DNA from: Phycisphaerae bacterium
GTDB taxonomy: Bacteria; Planctomycetota; Phycisphaerae; UBA1845
DNA: 64,000 nucleotides
Assembly: GCA_028289375.1 (NCBI GenBank)
Contig: JANQQK010000007.1
Coordinates: 1 to 64,000, forward strand
Reading direction: 5' to 3'
Part shown: piece after piece, positions 27,618 through 36,605 of the stretch
Numbering within the stretch: position 1 is the stretch's first letter
Layout: each line of letters opens with the position of its first letter
Made by a program: the position numbers and the translations under genes
The notes under the pieces: generated by a model
What the model was told of the DNA's origin: nothing
Seen by the model: only the letters and a program-made list of their open reading frames with translations
Databases searched by the model: none

Positions 27618-28457
27618 TCATGGCGGCGTCGGTGACAAATCGGTCAGAAACTCATACGCGCGTCGGGCAACTTCCGGTGCGTTGTGACTGTGCCGCGAGA
27701 GCTCCACATGCACAGGGCCCGCATAGTCGATGGCGGTGAGCATGTGCATCACCTCAGCGAAGCGAATCTCACCCTCGCCGAAAAACAGGTGATCATGCAC
27801 ACCGCGTCTCATGTCTTCCAAGTGTATGTTGTAGAGTAGGTTTTGCCATCCTCGCAGATGATCGAAAAGGTCACCGTCGGACAGACAGTGCACGTGGCCG
27901 ATATCCAGCGTCAATCCAAACCCGTCGGCATCGACGCGGTCGACCAGGTCGCCGAACTGCGCCATCGTTTCGATCAACATGCCCGGCTCCGGTTCAAAAC
28001 CGATGCGAATGTTTCGGCGATCGGCGTGGGTGACGACGTCCGTCAGGCTGCCGACCAATCGGTCGAGGGCAACATCGTAGGTGGCATCATCGTCGGTCGC
28101 ACCCGACCAAAGCGAAACCACGTTCGCCCCGATTGCGGCGGCCACGTCGATGGCGGCAAGGAGAAAATCGATACGCTTGCGGCGATCGGTCGCGTTCGCA
28201 CTGACCAACGTCGGAAAGTGCTTGCGTCGCGGATTGAGAAGGAACCGCGCGCCAGTCTCGACCGTCCGCACCATGCCGCGATCGTCCAGCAACTCGCGAA
28301 TGCGCTCCGCGTCGTCAAGGATCGAATCGGCAAACGGATTGAGATGGTGCTCATCGAGCGTGATGGCCACACTCTGAAAACCGATGTCGGCGAGAATGTT
28401 GATCGCATCGTCGAGACGGTGATGGGCGAAGCCATTGGTGACGTACCCCAGTTTCAC
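27618..28457 (-). CDS. Sugar phosphate isomerase/epimerase-like TIM-barrel protein
   Basis: The 279-residue protein has the xylose-isomerase-like TIM-barrel pattern (AP endonuclease 2 family). The opening is MKLGYVTNGFAHHRLDDAIN. Metal-ligand candidates are Glu in IGFEPEPGMLI, the Asp/His pair in GLTLDIGHVHCL, and the His and Asp in NIHLEDMRRGVHDHLFFGEG. Such proteins act as isomerases, epimerases or endonucleases; the substrate is unknown. Translation starts at GTG 28457 behind GGAGGTGAT, a nearly perfect ribosome site. It is the first gene of the unit with the phosphodiesterase. Confidence 0.82.
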   Translation of the reverse strand: MKLGYVTNGFAHHRLDDAINILADIGFQSVAITLDEHHLNPFADSILDDAERIRELLDDRGMVRTVETGARFLLNPRRKHFPTLVSANATDRRKRIDFLLAAIDVAAAIGANVVSLWSGATDDDATYDVALDRLVGSLTDVVTHADRRNIRIGFEPEPGMLIETMAQFGDLVDRVDADGFGLTLDIGHVHCLSDGDLFDHLRGWQNLLYNIHLEDMRRGVHDHLFFGEGEIRFAEVMHMLTAIDYAGPVHVELSRHSHNAPEVARRAYEFLTDLSPTPP

Positions 28458-28476
28458 GCATCACCTCCACAAGGCG

Positions 28477-29637
28477 CTACAGCACACCGAGAATCTCAGC
28501 GAGCAGCAATCGGGAATCCTGAAACCCGATGTCGAAGAACTCCGCTTCAAACAGCGGTGCCACGCCGAACTCCTGATCCATCAGCAACACATCCGCAGGC
28601 GACACCGCGTCCATCAATACGCACGGGTCGTTCACGTGGTTCAATCCGAGAAGATGACCAATCTCGTGCGATGTCACATTCGCGATGGCGACGGCCAGTT
28701 CGTTCACATCCGGGATCGTGCGAAACACGTCGGGCGTGAACACTTCCGCGAAAATGACGGCCACGTCATCCTGTGATTGATTGTAATGGTCGACGGAGAC
28801 AGCCGCACCAAACGCCGGCAACCCGGGCGGATGAAATCCCCCCACCAGCACGGGCGAGAACACGTCTGCAGGCCTGTCCGTCTCGTCGGTTGAGACAATG
28901 TCGATGTCGAACATGGCGAAGTCATCCTTCACGCGTTCAACCACAATCTCCTTCACCTGATCGGTCAATCCGGAATACAGCGGACTGATCGCGCCAGTAT
29001 CGAATGGCGGCACACTGGATACGCCGATCGCGGGCGAGCCGAATTCGTCCCCGTCAAAATCGATCAGAATCACCTGCCGTTGAGGCGGTGGCACCTCGCC
29101 ATCCGGCACCACCGTTACGGTCATGCGGTACGAACCGATATCACGCGATGTCTGTGCAAGACTCGAAGCGCCGATGGCCACGAAATAGGGATCACCATCG
29201 TGACGCACGATCTCATCGATCGTCGGGTCGAGACTGCCGGCCGCGTCGTCGTTGTCGATAAAGATACGCTGCTCGTCGTCGAACGCGATGATCATGGCGT
29301 CGAGCGACATGTTGTCCGACGGTGTTTCAACATTGATGATCAATCGATCACCGGAGATCAGAGAGCCGATGCGGTAGACGTCGACATCGTCCAGGTTTCC
29401 GATCATGCCCTGCAGTTGCGCGATCCGCGCGCCGTCGAAGACTGCCACCACCGCCGAGTCAAAATCGTCATTGGGTTCGCCGCGCGTCGGACCATCGGGG
29501 GATCGCAAGGCGGGATCCACGTTGCCATCGATGATACCCTGGCCGGGCAACAGGCCGCACCCGGTCATCATTCCCGCGCAGAGCATCGGGAGGACGCTGA
29601 GTGCCCACCATCGGAAACTGCTTTTGAAGTTGGCCAT
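28477..29637 (-). CDS. Matrixin-type metalloprotease lipoprotein (paralog 1)
   Basis: The 386-residue protein has a signal peptide with lipobox (MMTGCG). An N-terminal beta-rich domain is of the PPC (bacterial pre-peptidase C) type, with DDVDVYRIGSLISGDRLIIN. It is followed by a metzincin domain with the zinc site HEIGHLLGLNH at residues 324-334 and a Met-turn candidate CVLMDA. The three His and the catalytic Glu are intact. It is a predicted zinc endopeptidase at the cell surface. ATG at 29637 gives the shortest sensible signal peptide. It is tandem with a paralog at 29724-31031. Confidence 0.85.
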   Translation of the reverse strand: MANFKSSFRWWALSVLPMLCAGMMTGCGLLPGQGIIDGNVDPALRSPDGPTRGEPNDDFDSAVVAVFDGARIAQLQGMIGNLDDVDVYRIGSLISGDRLIINVETPSDNMSLDAMIIAFDDEQRIFIDNDDAAGSLDPTIDEIVRHDGDPYFVAIGASSLAQTSRDIGSYRMTVTVVPDGEVPPPQRQVILIDFDGDEFGSPAIGVSSVPPFDTGAISPLYSGLTDQVKEIVVERVKDDFAMFDIDIVSTDETDRPADVFSPVLVGGFHPPGLPAFGAAVSVDHYNQSQDDVAVIFAEVFTPDVFRTIPDVNELAVAIANVTSHEIGHLLGLNHVNDPCVLMDAVSPADVLLMDQEFGVAPLFEAEFFDIGFQDSRLLLAEILGVL

Positions 29638-29723
29638 ACTGCCCTGCCTCACGCGACGCACGTCTGCCGCATGGTAGGCAACGGGCAAATGTCATGTCAA
29701 TCGGATGAACGACTCACACTGTG

Positions 29724-31031
29724 TCAGTGCACGGCAACCCCACCCGTCCCACAGGCACCGCCACCACCTTGCTTTGCGCGTTTGGCTTCGCACGTTGAGC
29801 AGAAACAACGCGTAAACGGTACGCGCGGAGCTTCGGGCAAGGCATCGGCGTCGATTGTCTTCTGATGGCGACCGACTTGCGCGTCGGCGTTTGCGCGCGC
29901 CACCCGCACGTCTCCACCAACACCATCCACGAGCAACTGCACCGCGTCCTGAATGCCCATCGGGAAGGTCGATGGTTCGATCGGCGATTGGCCGAACGAC
30001 TGGTCGGAGGTCAATTGTCGCAGCGAAGCTGTAATGTCCATGACGCCAACGGGATCAGACGTGTGGACAAGCCCGAGCAGGTGCCCAGCTTCATGACTGG
30101 TCACATTCGCCAACGCCTGTGCATATTGCTCGATGGTCGGGTCAATCACGTTGAAGACCGCAAAAGTCTCGGTGAAGATGATCGCGTCCTGCACGGGTGA
30201 ACGGTTGAACTCGTCCACGTTCTCAGCCACGCCGAGCAACGCGGGATCATGCGTGCCGAAGTGAATGTACGAGGCGTCGACGGGGAACTCGGTTTGCTCG
30301 CGTGTCGTGAGAATGTCGACATTCAACCCAACAAAATCCTTGCGGACCAGATCGGTGACGTGATCGATGATCTCCTCACTGCGACGGGCCAGGTGTGACG
30401 AAATGTCTGACGCATCGAACACAGGGATATCCACAGCCGGTCTGCCACCAAACGAAATACCAAGCGCACCGTCGAAGTTGAGGACAATCGTCTGGGGACG
30501 CTTGACCACCTCTTCGTATTCCGGCGTGCGCTCCAGCGTCACGACATACTCGCCCTGACTGCGGGATGTCGGACTGACAGCGACAGCCACGTAGATCTCA
30601 TCGAGGTCGCGTGGCAGAACGAAGTCGATTCGCGGATCAACCTGCCGAGCGAAATAGTGGCGGTCATCATTGGTGTAAAGGAGCATGCCGTCCGCATCGA
30701 ACACAGCGGCTGCGGCATCAAGCGGGGAGTCACCGACGACGTCGACTTCCAGACGGTCACCGGCATGTCCGCCGCCAATCGCGTAAATGTCGACATCGTT
30801 TCGACTGCTCAGACGCGCGCGAATCCACGTCGGCTCATCAACCGACACCTCGACACGCGACGCCCGATCGAATGTGTCATTGCCGCCGCGTTCCTCGGAC
30901 GTGGTCGCCACATCGTCAAACGCGCGCAACCCCGCCGGGCTGACGATGGAATCGCCCATTCCACATCCACAGAATTGAAACACGAGTCCGATGCCGATCG
31001 GCATCGAAAGAAGCCTGGAAGTCGTCCGCAT
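29724..31031 (-). CDS. Matrixin-type metalloprotease lipoprotein (paralog 2, Cys-rich tail)
   Basis: The 435-residue protein has a lipoprotein signal (VFQFCGC), a PPC-like domain (NDVDIYAIGGGHAGDRLEVD) and a metzincin zinc site, HEAGHLLGLVH, at residues 313-323 with Met-turn candidate VGVMDI. It differs from its neighbour in a C-terminal extension of about 60 residues ending RCFCSTCEAKRAKQGGGGAC, a four-Cys cluster that could bind metal or form disulfides. GAGGGGA precedes the ATG. The two paralogs are separated by 86 nt and may be co-transcribed. Confidence 0.85.
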   Translation of the reverse strand: MRTTSRLLSMPIGIGLVFQFCGCGMGDSIVSPAGLRAFDDVATTSEERGGNDTFDRASRVEVSVDEPTWIRARLSSRNDVDIYAIGGGHAGDRLEVDVVGDSPLDAAAAVFDADGMLLYTNDDRHYFARQVDPRIDFVLPRDLDEIYVAVAVSPTSRSQGEYVVTLERTPEYEEVVKRPQTIVLNFDGALGISFGGRPAVDIPVFDASDISSHLARRSEEIIDHVTDLVRKDFVGLNVDILTTREQTEFPVDASYIHFGTHDPALLGVAENVDEFNRSPVQDAIIFTETFAVFNVIDPTIEQYAQALANVTSHEAGHLLGLVHTSDPVGVMDITASLRQLTSDQSFGQSPIEPSTFPMGIQDAVQLLVDGVGGDVRVARANADAQVGRHQKTIDADALPEAPRVPFTRCFCSTCEAKRAKQGGGGACGTGGVAVH

Positions 31032-31190
31032 TTCTTTTTCCCCTCAGAGTCCGCACGACCATGCCATGCTGTCGAATGGTTGGACCGAATGTCCGCGGCA
31101 ACCGTGCGTCTCCGGGGAATACATACGATTTGAACAACGCGGGGCGAATCCGCATCATGGAAAAGTCGGAATTTGCGCGACGATCAGCGA

Positions 31191-34166
31191 TTATGGGGCA
31201 GGCAACGTCACAGGTTCCTCTGACGCCGGCGCTGATTCGGGCGTCTGCCCGATAAGTTCCATCACGAACGCCGCCAGTGCTTCATGCTCCGGGTGCGCGA
31301 TGCTCACTTCCCTTGCGAGGTTGGCAATGTCCTCGCGCGAGCCGCCCAATTGCAGTGATTTCCGCAAAGATGCGATCATGCCGTCGAGATCATCGCGCGC
31401 AAACCGGAGCTGGGCGTGGACCCAACGGACAAGCGCGCTATCGGGCGTGAGTTCGATGGCCCGCTCCATCCAGCGATCAAGCAGCGGCGAGGCGTTATCG
31501 GGCGACTGACGCAACAGATTTCGCGTCATGGACGCATACGCCGCCGCCACATCCGCGTCCGCATTCTCCTCACGTCGGTCTGGCGCGACGACCTTCATCC
31601 GAGTCTTGGCATCCGCTTCATCACCAGCAGCCAGCGCGAACGCCACCGCCCTACTCTCAATGGCCCGTTTCAATCGCCGCCCGGGCGTGGAATTCGGAAG
31701 TTGCTGAATGGCTCGGTCGGCAAGCTTCAACGACTCAGCCGCGTTGGCGGGATTGGCGAAGTACTGATAATCAGCCAATTCTGCCATCGCGGCACCGGAA
31801 CCGATCAGTCCGACCGTGTTGATGGACCGATATTGCTCGACCGCTTTCTCGGCAAGTTGAGCGGCCAGCGCGGGACGACGGCTGATCATGTACAGGTCCG
31901 CAATCAATCGCAGCGTCTCAGCCGCCCACGGTTGCTCAGCGTCTTCGAGATTCTCCACGCCGGCGGCATCATCGGCGATCTGCGGGATCTGCTGCTGCCA
32001 GAGTGGATCTCCACCAATCGTCGCCAGAAACGACGTATACTCCGCAGGAAGCGGGTGATAACGCAGTGGCCGCGCGAGGTATGTCACGATCTCCGGTACG
32101 CTCAGTCGATCCGTCGCAATGCTCACATAATTGACCGCGACAAACGGCTCGAACGGGCGACGCTGGATGTCCCGTTCCAGCCACTGAAACGCAGCAACAC
32201 GGTTCTGCTCAGCGATTTCTTCATTGCCGAAATCACGCGCGAGATACACCGTGGTCATGTGTACCTGATAACCTCGCCACCCGCTGGCGAAAAACTCAGG
32301 CGATTTCTCGGACAACATGGTCAGAGATTCACCCGCCCGCTCGATATACCGCACACACGCCTTGCGATCACGATCAATCGCCTGAAGCAACGCAGGATCA
32401 TCAGGACGCTCGGCCAGCATCGGCAGTCGGGCGGCGTACGCAGCTTGATGATCCTGCGCCATCTGCAACTCAGCCGCACACCGCCGTTCGATGGCCTCCA
32501 GACGCCGCTGTGGACTGAGTCGCCCGGACGTCGCCCGCACAGCCATTCGCTCGACGCGCGCACCATCCTTCTGCAACAGGGCGGTTTCGATCTCGAATTG
32601 GTCACGCGCGGCCTGAAAATCAACCACGCCGGCACCGGCCACAGCGATGCCCACGATAATCGCGATCAATCCCGCCACCGGTCGCGGCATGCCGAGCGGC
32701 ACAACACGATGAACCTCATCCGTCCCCGATTCACGGGCAAGCGCCCAGATCAGACCGATCACCGTGTAGAACACGATCGGCAATCCGGCCACACGCAGCG
32801 CGTTGTCCGCACACTCCTCGACGATCAGCGCAATCAGCACCGCCATCAGCGTGATCAGCATTCCACGCTTTAGCTTGTTGTCCATATTGGGCAGCGCTCG
32901 ATACCCGGCAATCAACGTCAGCCCCATCGCCGAAAGTACCAACGCAAGACCAACGATGCCGAGATCCGCCCACACCTCAAGCCACTCGTTGTGCGCATGC
33001 GCTAGACGCGTCTGCAATGGCAAGGGATCAGCCAGCACATCATCGCGGGCCAAGGGATCAGCCAGGAGCGTATATCCACCCTGCCCATGACCGAGGATGA
33101 TGCGCTCGCTGATGAGATCCTGAGCGTAGGACCACGCGTATAGACGCGTTCGCAGCGTTGCATCTCTGCCGGTATCCGAAGGCGTTGTCATCGCCGTCTG
33201 CATGTAACGGATGCCCAAAATCGCAACGCAGGCAGCGACGATGATCGTGATGATCCGGCCGCGTCGTGAGCACTCGAAAAAGCAAAGACTGATGAAGCCA
33301 AACAAAGCCGCCGCAATCGCACTGCGCGAACCTGTATACCGCAACGCATACAGCACGATGATCACCACCACCACAGCGGCGATCGCCATGCCGAATCGCC
33401 CAACCGTCGTCCGCGTGACATCGTGACGGCAGAATGTCCACACCAGATGCACGCCCCCGATCAGCGTTGGCAGCAGACAGGCGGCCAGAAACAGTGGATT
33501 ACCGATCGGATACCCGACGCGCTGAACCGGATTGCGAATATCGTGATACGCAATCGCCAACAACGATGCCACCGCACCGACCAGGATCAGACCAAACGCC
33601 ACCGCCAACGCCGTGCGCGTCTCCAATACACGCCCAAGCGCAACCGCCCAGACGACGCCGATGGCCAGCAGCACCGAACCCCCGACGGCCATGTCGGGCG
33701 CGTGCGACCACAACGCGCTTGCAAACGACCACACCGCGTAGAGTACCAGCGCCACCTGGGCCGCAGCCAATGGTGGAATCTGCCGTTTCGTCAACGATGT
33801 CGCGTTATCAGGCGCTTCATCGCCGACGACGGTGTCACCCGTCGCAGTGGTTTCGACTTTCGGTTTCGAAAGCAAGGCCACGCCGATCGCAACCGACACA
33901 ATCCCCGTGGCGAGGGCGAACACCAACCACTTGATCTCAATCGCCCGCGACGTGGTCTGGCCATACCCAAGGTTGAGCACGTGCACGATCGCCCGCAGCG
34001 CCGACTCCTCGTGCCAATCCTTCGCACCTTCCATCGTGCCATGCGGACCCGTCGTCAGGAGAAAACTCCCGACCAACGCAGCGACAGCGACACACGCAAC
34101 CGCCACATGCAAAGGCCGCACGCGTTCAGACTCAGCTACCCGAATAATGCTGGCGGATGAACTCAT
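31191..34166 (-). CDS. O-antigen ligase (Wzy_C) family membrane protein with C-terminal TPR part
   Basis: The 991-residue protein has about a dozen membrane helices in its first 480 residues. It has the Wzy_C signature around IILGHGQGGY and AHAHNEWLEVWADLGIVGLA, as in WaaL ligases, Wzy polymerases and related enzymes that use undecaprenyl-linked glycans. The remaining about 500 residues are helical, TPR-like and probably periplasmic. The ATG at 34166 begins a sensible N terminus; an in-frame extension to 34310 is less likely. Ligase versus polymerase, or a protein O-glycosylation role, cannot be told apart. It lies apart from the export locus at 44-48.7 kb. Confidence 0.8.
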   Translation of the reverse strand: MSSSASIIRVAESERVRPLHVAVACVAVAALVGSFLLTTGPHGTMEGAKDWHEESALRAIVHVLNLGYGQTTSRAIEIKWLVFALATGIVSVAIGVALLSKPKVETTATGDTVVGDEAPDNATSLTKRQIPPLAAAQVALVLYAVWSFASALWSHAPDMAVGGSVLLAIGVVWAVALGRVLETRTALAVAFGLILVGAVASLLAIAYHDIRNPVQRVGYPIGNPLFLAACLLPTLIGGVHLVWTFCRHDVTRTTVGRFGMAIAAVVVVIIVLYALRYTGSRSAIAAALFGFISLCFFECSRRGRIITIIVAACVAILGIRYMQTAMTTPSDTGRDATLRTRLYAWSYAQDLISERIILGHGQGGYTLLADPLARDDVLADPLPLQTRLAHAHNEWLEVWADLGIVGLALVLSAMGLTLIAGYRALPNMDNKLKRGMLITLMAVLIALIVEECADNALRVAGLPIVFYTVIGLIWALARESGTDEVHRVVPLGMPRPVAGLIAIIVGIAVAGAGVVDFQAARDQFEIETALLQKDGARVERMAVRATSGRLSPQRRLEAIERRCAAELQMAQDHQAAYAARLPMLAERPDDPALLQAIDRDRKACVRYIERAGESLTMLSEKSPEFFASGWRGYQVHMTTVYLARDFGNEEIAEQNRVAAFQWLERDIQRRPFEPFVAVNYVSIATDRLSVPEIVTYLARPLRYHPLPAEYTSFLATIGGDPLWQQQIPQIADDAAGVENLEDAEQPWAAETLRLIADLYMISRRPALAAQLAEKAVEQYRSINTVGLIGSGAAMAELADYQYFANPANAAESLKLADRAIQQLPNSTPGRRLKRAIESRAVAFALAAGDEADAKTRMKVVAPDRREENADADVAAAYASMTRNLLRQSPDNASPLLDRWMERAIELTPDSALVRWVHAQLRFARDDLDGMIASLRKSLQLGGSREDIANLAREVSIAHPEHEALAAFVMELIGQTPESAPASEEPVTLPAP

Positions 34167-34239
34167 CGCTGCGATCCAACTCCATTGATTTGGGCAACGA
34201 GTTGATGATGGATGCTGCCGGGACAGGTTGGCGGCATGA

Positions 34240-34785
34240 TCACGACTTGTCCGGCAACCACGGTATATCCGCAACGCCCGCCTGCGCATTGGCCAACCGC
34301 GCCCACGCAAACAGCAAATCGGCCAACCGGTTCAAATATGCGAGGATGACAGGGTCAAGTTCAATGTCGGACGCCAAGGTCACTGCTTCGCGCTCCGCGC
34401 GGCGACATGTCGTTCGGGACAGATGAAGCCGCGCCGAAAACTCACTACCACCGGGTAGTATGAAGTGCGTCTGCGGCGGCAACGTCCCACACGCTTCGTC
34501 GATCCACGACTCCAGCTTGCTGACTTCATCGTCGGTGATCACCGGAAGCGCCACCTTGTCATCCGGCGACGCCATAATGGAGCCAATGACGAACAGTGCA
34601 TTCTGAATCTCGCCGAGTCGATCCGACCACGTGTCGTCGTCGCATGCCGCCCGAGCGAATCCAACCGTGGCGTTTACCTCATCGAGCGATCCGTACGCAG
34701 CCACACGGCTGTGGTCCTTGCGCACACGCCCACCACCAATCAGGCCCGTTTCCCCCTCGTCACCAGTTCGTGTGTACAAACGCAT
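34240..34785 (-). CDS. Cob(I)yrinic acid a,c-diamide adenosyltransferase (PduO type)
   Basis: The 181-residue protein matches PduO-type ATP:cob(I)alamin adenosyltransferases. It opens MRLYTRTGDEGETGLIGGGR, which binds ATP, and has HLSRTTCRRAEREAV and YLNRLADLLFAWARL, the conserved Arg-rich and Asn-Arg-Leu-x-Asp-x-L-F motifs. It transfers the 5'-deoxyadenosyl group from ATP to cob(I)alamin for coenzyme B12 synthesis or salvage. Length is normal. The sequence does not show which B12-dependent enzyme is served here. Confidence 0.95.
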   Translation of the reverse strand: MRLYTRTGDEGETGLIGGGRVRKDHSRVAAYGSLDEVNATVGFARAACDDDTWSDRLGEIQNALFVIGSIMASPDDKVALPVITDDEVSKLESWIDEACGTLPPQTHFILPGGSEFSARLHLSRTTCRRAEREAVTLASDIELDPVILAYLNRLADLLFAWARLANAQAGVADIPWLPDKS

Positions 34786-34883
34786 GCAAGCTCTCCGAGA
34801 CCGAAAACGTGATTATAGGCAGACAACGACGCATGAACAGTTGACCGTCAACACTCTGCACTTCTGAAACACCAAATCCACCA

Positions 34884-36524
34884 TCAATGCCGAAAATGGC
34901 GCGTGCCCGACACCACCATCGCCACCCCGCGCTCGTCGCTGGCTGCGAACGTCTCCTCGTCCCGTTTCGAACCCCCGGGCTGCACGATCGCCAAGACCCC
35001 CGCATCGATCAGCAGGTCAGGTCCATCGCGAAATGGGAAAAACGCATCCGATGCAGCCACAGCACCATCCAGCCGTTCTTCGTGTCCATTTTCGCGCGCC
35101 AGCCACGTCGCCAGCCGACAACTCGTCACGCGCGACACCTGCCCGACACCATTGCCGACCAGCATGCCCTCGCGACAAATCGTTATTGCGTTGCTCTTGG
35201 TGTGCTTGCAGATGATGGCGGCCAACTTCAAATCACGCATCTGCTCGTCTGTCGGCGTTCGCTCGGTCACGACTCTCCAGTCTTCAGCGCTGATCGGTTG
35301 GTCATCAGCGTCCTGTCGCAGAAAACCACCCGCAATGCACTTGTAATCCGAACGTATGGGTGATTCGGCATCGCCAACGCCAAACGCCAGCAACCGTACA
35401 TTCGCCCCCCACTTCTTCGATGTTCGGATGCACGTCACTGCATCGTCATCGAACGAGGGCGCCGCGATTACTTCAGCGAAGTACCCGCCCGCACCTGCGT
35501 CACGCCCCCAACGATCCATCGACGCCATGATCGCGTCCGCCAACGCGAGATCAACCGGCTGACTGAACGCCATGATCCCACCCATCGCGGCATTCACATC
35601 GCCAAGATACGCCCGCCTGTACGCCTCCACCATCGCATCGGCCACGCCCACGCCGCATGGGTTGTTGTGCTTGATGATGCAGGCAACATTTGAGAATCCG
35701 GCACGCGTCAAATCATGGCACAGCCCGATGGCAGCATTCGCATCCAGGTAATTGTTAAACGACATCTGCTTGTCGCCCGCGAATCGGCCGTCCGACTCCG
35801 ACCATGCACGCGCACCGTTTTCGCTCAGATCACACAACAGCTCGCCCTGCTGGTGCGGGTTCTCGCCGTATCGAAGTTGCCGCGCGATGCGAAGCTGTAA
35901 CTCAACGGTCTCGCCCGCTTCCGACGCTCCCAATCGCTCCAACCATGACGATACCGACCGGTCATACGCCGACGTCTTCGCGAACGCCGCCACCGCATGA
36001 CGCGTGCTCACCGTCCGGCGTGTCGCCTCATCGTCCCACGATCGCAGCGCCATCAGCGTGTCATCATAGAAACCCGAATCCGGCACAATGAGCACATGAC
36101 GATGGTTCTTGGCCGCCGCACGCGTCAGACACGGGCCACCAATGTCGATCATCTCAATCGCCTGCTCAAACGTGCAGTCCGCGTCGGCCACCGCGTCCGC
36201 AAACGGATACAAATTCACCACGACCATATCGATCGGTGCGATCCCCTGATCGGCCAACTGCCGCATGTGCTCGTCATTGGCCCGATCGGCCAGAATACCG
36301 CCATGAATGGCTGGATGCAGGGTCTTCACCCGCCCGTCCATCATTTCAGGAAACCCCGTCACCGACTCAACAAGCGTCACCGGCAGTCCCGCCTCAGTCA
36401 GCGCACGCGCGGTTCCGCCCGTCGAGAGCAATTCAATGCCGAACTCCTCGACCAGAGCCCGCGCAAAGTGCACCAGCCCGGTCTTGTCGTATACGCTGAT
36501 CAACGCACGCGCGATCTTCGCCAT
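34884..36524 (-). CDS. purH: Bifunctional AICAR transformylase/IMP cyclohydrolase
   Basis: The 546-residue protein carries out the last two steps of de novo purine synthesis. The N-terminal MGS-like IMP cyclohydrolase domain shows ARALISVYDKTGLVHFARAL, STGGTARALTEAG and GRVKTLHPAIHGGILA. The C-terminal AICAR formyltransferase domain shows the catalytic Lys-His motif IIKHNNPCGVG and ends with GVAMVVSGTRHFRH. It is slightly longer than the usual 510-530 residues. ATG at 36524 is chosen; ATG at 36533 is equally possible, and TTG at 36545 lies in the terminator. That terminator at 36544-36575 sits immediately before the start. Confidence 0.97.
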   Translation of the reverse strand: MAKIARALISVYDKTGLVHFARALVEEFGIELLSTGGTARALTEAGLPVTLVESVTGFPEMMDGRVKTLHPAIHGGILADRANDEHMRQLADQGIAPIDMVVVNLYPFADAVADADCTFEQAIEMIDIGGPCLTRAAAKNHRHVLIVPDSGFYDDTLMALRSWDDEATRRTVSTRHAVAAFAKTSAYDRSVSSWLERLGASEAGETVELQLRIARQLRYGENPHQQGELLCDLSENGARAWSESDGRFAGDKQMSFNNYLDANAAIGLCHDLTRAGFSNVACIIKHNNPCGVGVADAMVEAYRRAYLGDVNAAMGGIMAFSQPVDLALADAIMASMDRWGRDAGAGGYFAEVIAAPSFDDDAVTCIRTSKKWGANVRLLAFGVGDAESPIRSDYKCIAGGFLRQDADDQPISAEDWRVVTERTPTDEQMRDLKLAAIICKHTKSNAITICREGMLVGNGVGQVSRVTSCRLATWLARENGHEERLDGAVAASDAFFPFRDGPDLLIDAGVLAIVQPGGSKRDEETFAASDERGVAMVVSGTRHFRH

Positions 36525-36543
36525 CAGTTGCATCCATGAAAGC

Positions 36544-36575
36544 AAAAAGGCGATCAGCCGCTCAGCCGATCGCCT
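36544..36575 (-). terminator. Intrinsic terminator between the lipoprotein gene and purH
   Basis: Read on the minus strand, AGGCGATC (36568-36575) pairs with GATCGCCT (36548-36555) over a 12-nt loop and is followed by a T run (36544-36548). It lies 30 nt after the lipoprotein stop and only about 20 nt before the purH start, so purH needs its own promoter or read-through. Confidence 0.75.
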
Positions 36576-36605
36576 CGATTCGTCAACGTTTCAACCAACT
36601 GTTCG

